Origin: Lysobacterales bacterium | GTDB lineage: Bacteria > Pseudomonadota > Gammaproteobacteria > Xanthomonadales > Xanthomonadaceae | DNA length: 9,752 bases | Direction: 5' to 3' | Assembly (NCBI GenBank): GCA_015655035.1 | Contig: JAATFS010000297.1 | Span: forward strand, 1 to 9,752 | Part shown: piece after piece, positions 8,727 through 9,752 of the stretch | Numbering within the stretch: position 1 is the first letter of the stretch | How the letters are laid out: each line of letters opens with the position of its first letter | Notes under the pieces: model-generated | Told to the model about the DNA's origin: nothing | The model's database searches: none | Seen by the model: the letters and a program-made list of their open reading frames with translations, nothing else | Position numbers and translations under genes: made by a program

Positions 8727-9221
8727 ATGAACAACACCATGCGTGTGCTGGCGATCGCTTCATTTGCGCTGGCATTCACCGCCTGCAAGAAGCAGGAAGC
8801 CGCTCCGGCTGCGGTCGCCGAAGCACCGGCCCTGAAGGCGCCGGCCAAGGACGACAATGCGGCGTGGAAGCAATACCTGCCGGCCGTGGTCGGGCAGAAC
8901 CTGGGTAGCATCAACAACAGCCCGTTCCTGTACTACCTGCCGCCGGAGTCCGATGCCGAATTCGCCGGCAGCTACGAGCGCCAGCTGGAAAGCGTGCAGA
9001 CCGCGCTGAGCCGTGGCGTGCAGCCGGGCAACATGCTGGCCTTCGGTTCCTCGGCCTCGGCCAAGATGGCCGACTTCATCGCTGAGGCGTTCAAGAAAGT
9101 CCAGCCCGATTCGATGAAGGGCGTGCGCGTGCTGTTCATCGGCGATGCCGCCGACAACGCGCGCGTGCAGGGCGTGATCCAGCCCACCGGCGCCGAGTAC
9201 GTATTCGTCGAAGCCAAGTAA
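8727..9221 (+). CDS. Small lipoprotein of unknown function
   Basis: This 164-residue protein has a short type II signal peptide: MNNTMRVLAIASFALAFTAC with the lipidated cysteine at position 20 (FTAC is a slightly relaxed lipobox with Phe at -3). Lys21-Lys22 follow, with no Asp at +2, so sorting to the outer membrane is expected. An Ala/Pro-rich linker (24-45) leads into a folded part from about 50. Its middle contains YYLPPESDAEFAGSYERQLES, and its C-terminus MKGVRVLFIGDAADNARVQGVIQPTGAEYVFVEAK looks like an alternating strand-helix-strand unit. I do not recognise a family. AGAGGGA (8712-8718) lies 8 nt before the ATG and supports this start; Met5 is an alternative. It follows coaD by 37 bp in the same direction and is closed by a strong hairpin 6 bp after its stop, so it probably ends the rsmD-coaD unit. 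Confidence 0.8.
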   Translation: MNNTMRVLAIASFALAFTACKKQEAAPAAVAEAPALKAPAKDDNAAWKQYLPAVVGQNLGSINNSPFLYYLPPESDAEFAGSYERQLESVQTALSRGVQPGNMLAFGSSASAKMADFIAEAFKKVQPDSMKGVRVLFIGDAADNARVQGVIQPTGAEYVFVEAK

Positions 9222-9227
9222 TGCAAG

Positions 9228-9255
9228 GCTGGCGCGCCCGCCCGGGCGCGCCAGC
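9228..9255 (+). terminator. Strong hairpin after the lipoprotein gene
   Basis: GCTGGCGCGCCC (9228-9239) pairs perfectly with GGGCGCGCCAGC (9244-9255) around a 4-nt loop, starting 6 bp after the lipoprotein stop codon. Downstream is GC-rich with no U run beyond TTG, so it is a strong stem with a poor tail. It has the same 12-bp stem and 4-nt loop design as the htpG terminator but a different sequence. Confidence 0.65.
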
Positions 9256-9435
9256 GGCGCTGCGTTGGGGGAGCGGCTGGCGGGCCGATTGGCCGGTCGC
9301 GGCACTGTCTGCCGCGCGTGGAGAGCAGCCTCCTGCTGCCAGGAGGCGCCTTGCCAGGCAACCTGCCTGCGCCGCGCTCACCTCAAAGTACATAACACGT
9401 TCTAAACTACGGGCATTCGCGTTCAGTCCCCCGAA
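9256..9435. other. Hairpin-rich intergenic region before the ferredoxin gene
   Basis: After the terminator stem the gap contains further small inverted repeats: GCGGCA (9299-9304) with TGCCGC (9310-9315), GCCTCCTG (9328-9335) with CAGGAGGC (9340-9347), and TTGCC-A-GGCAA (9351-9361). An AT-richer patch follows (9384-9410), the likely promoter of the ferredoxin, with TCTAAA (9401-9406) or TAAACT (9403-9408) as possible -10 elements and no clear -35. I see no protein-coding gene here. The stems could belong to a small RNA, to a structured leader, or be leftovers of a palindromic repeat element. Confidence 0.4.
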
Positions 9436-9720
9436 ATGTCCCTCAAGATCAACGAGCTGTGCGTCAACTGCGACGTCTGCGAGCCAGCTTGCCCCAACCA
9501 GGCAATCTCGATGGGCGAGTCGATCTATGTGATCGATCCGGCCCGCTGCACCGAGTGCGTGGGCCATTTCGACGAAGCGCAGTGCGTGGTGGTGTGCCCG
9601 GTGGAGTGCATCGACCCGGACCCGGACATCCCCGAGACGCACGCGCAGTTGCTGAGCAAGTTGCTGCGGCTGCAACACGATCATCCAGAACTTTACGAAT
9701 CGGAGTCCCCCGCCTCATGA
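9436..9720 (+). CDS. YfhL-type 2[4Fe-4S] ferredoxin
   Basis: This 94-residue cytoplasmic electron carrier has two cluster motifs. The first is C9-x2-C12-x2-C15-x3-C19-P, and the second is C38-x2-C41-x8-C50-x3-C54-P with the enlarged loop that marks the Allochromatium-type (Alvin) ferredoxins and E. coli YfhL. CEPACPNQAISMG (15-27) and CTECVGHFDEAQC (38-50) closely follow YfhL as I remember it, and the extended C-terminal helix (about 68-90) is also typical. Such ferredoxins have very low and widely separated cluster potentials; their partners are not well established. An extra Cys58 is present. The ATG is set by the conserved N-terminus, yet no Shine-Dalgarno sequence is visible upstream (CAGTCCCCCGAA). 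The stop overlaps the next gene's start (ATGA at 9717-9720), so the two are coupled. Confidence 0.93.
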   Translation: MSLKINELCVNCDVCEPACPNQAISMGESIYVIDPARCTECVGHFDEAQCVVVCPVECIDPDPDIPETHAQLLSKLLRLQHDHPELYESESPAS

Positions 9721-9752
9721 GAATGCTTGCCCGTCGTTTGCTGCTGCTGGCC
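9717..9752 (+). CDS. Start of a gene coupled to the ferredoxin, signal-peptide-like N-terminus (cut by window edge)
   Basis: ATG at 9717 overlaps the ferredoxin stop by 4 bp and opens MRMLARRLLLLA, with basic residues followed by a leucine run. This is the beginning of a signal peptide or membrane anchor, so the product is probably exported or membrane-bound. Only 12 codons are visible and the identity cannot be read. I have an uncertain memory of a gamma-glutamyltransferase gene after this ferredoxin in some xanthomonads, which the sequence here can neither support nor exclude. Confidence 0.5.
   Translation, partial: MRMLARRLLLLA

Overview
The window is high-GC DNA with the gene content of a gammaproteobacterium of the Xanthomonadaceae (Xanthomonas/Stenotrophomonas/Pseudoxanthomonas type). 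The main support is the HtpG sequence and the order rsmD-coaD-lipoprotein-YfhL-type ferredoxin. This placement rests on remembered sequence resemblance, not on a search. I see no CRISPR array, prophage, insertion sequence, tRNA or rRNA. Most of the window is ordinary chromosome.

Region 1 (1-4301) looks like a pyroglutamate (5-oxoproline) locus. A MarR-type repressor gene (63-584, minus) is followed 7 bp later by the first 18 codons of a membrane protein resembling DUF969 (1-55, minus). Divergent from them is a 1201-residue fused HyuA-HyuB protein of the 5-oxoprolinase/hydantoinase family (696-4301, plus). The 111-bp AT-rich gap holds two interleaved divergent sigma70-like promoters and two palindromes that suit a MarR dimer.

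Region 2 (4302-5333) holds budC, a diacetyl/acetoin reductase on the minus strand that closely resembles enterobacterial BudC. A convergent-gene hairpin lies on its 3' side. An FNR/ANR-like site about 90 bp upstream of its start fits a role in oxygen-limited 2,3-butanediol metabolism.

Region 3 (5334-7559) is htpG (Hsp90) on the minus strand, with a strong terminator hairpin downstream and a sigma32-like heat-shock promoter upstream. Its otherwise standard ATP-binding motif has glycine in place of the usual aspartate at residue 44.

Region 4 (7560-9752, plus) is a compact run: rsmD (16S rRNA G966 methyltransferase) overlaps coaD (phosphopantetheine adenylyltransferase) by 4 bp. A small lipoprotein of unknown function and a strong hairpin follow. 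A 180-bp hairpin-rich gap then precedes a YfhL-type 2[4Fe-4S] ferredoxin, which overlaps by 4 bp the start of a further gene cut by the window edge.

The most interesting parts are the MarR/oxoprolinase control region with its DUF969 link, the BudC gene with its FNR-like box, the sigma32 promoter and Asp-to-Gly change in htpG, and the hairpin-rich gap before the ferredoxin. No wholly new system is evident.
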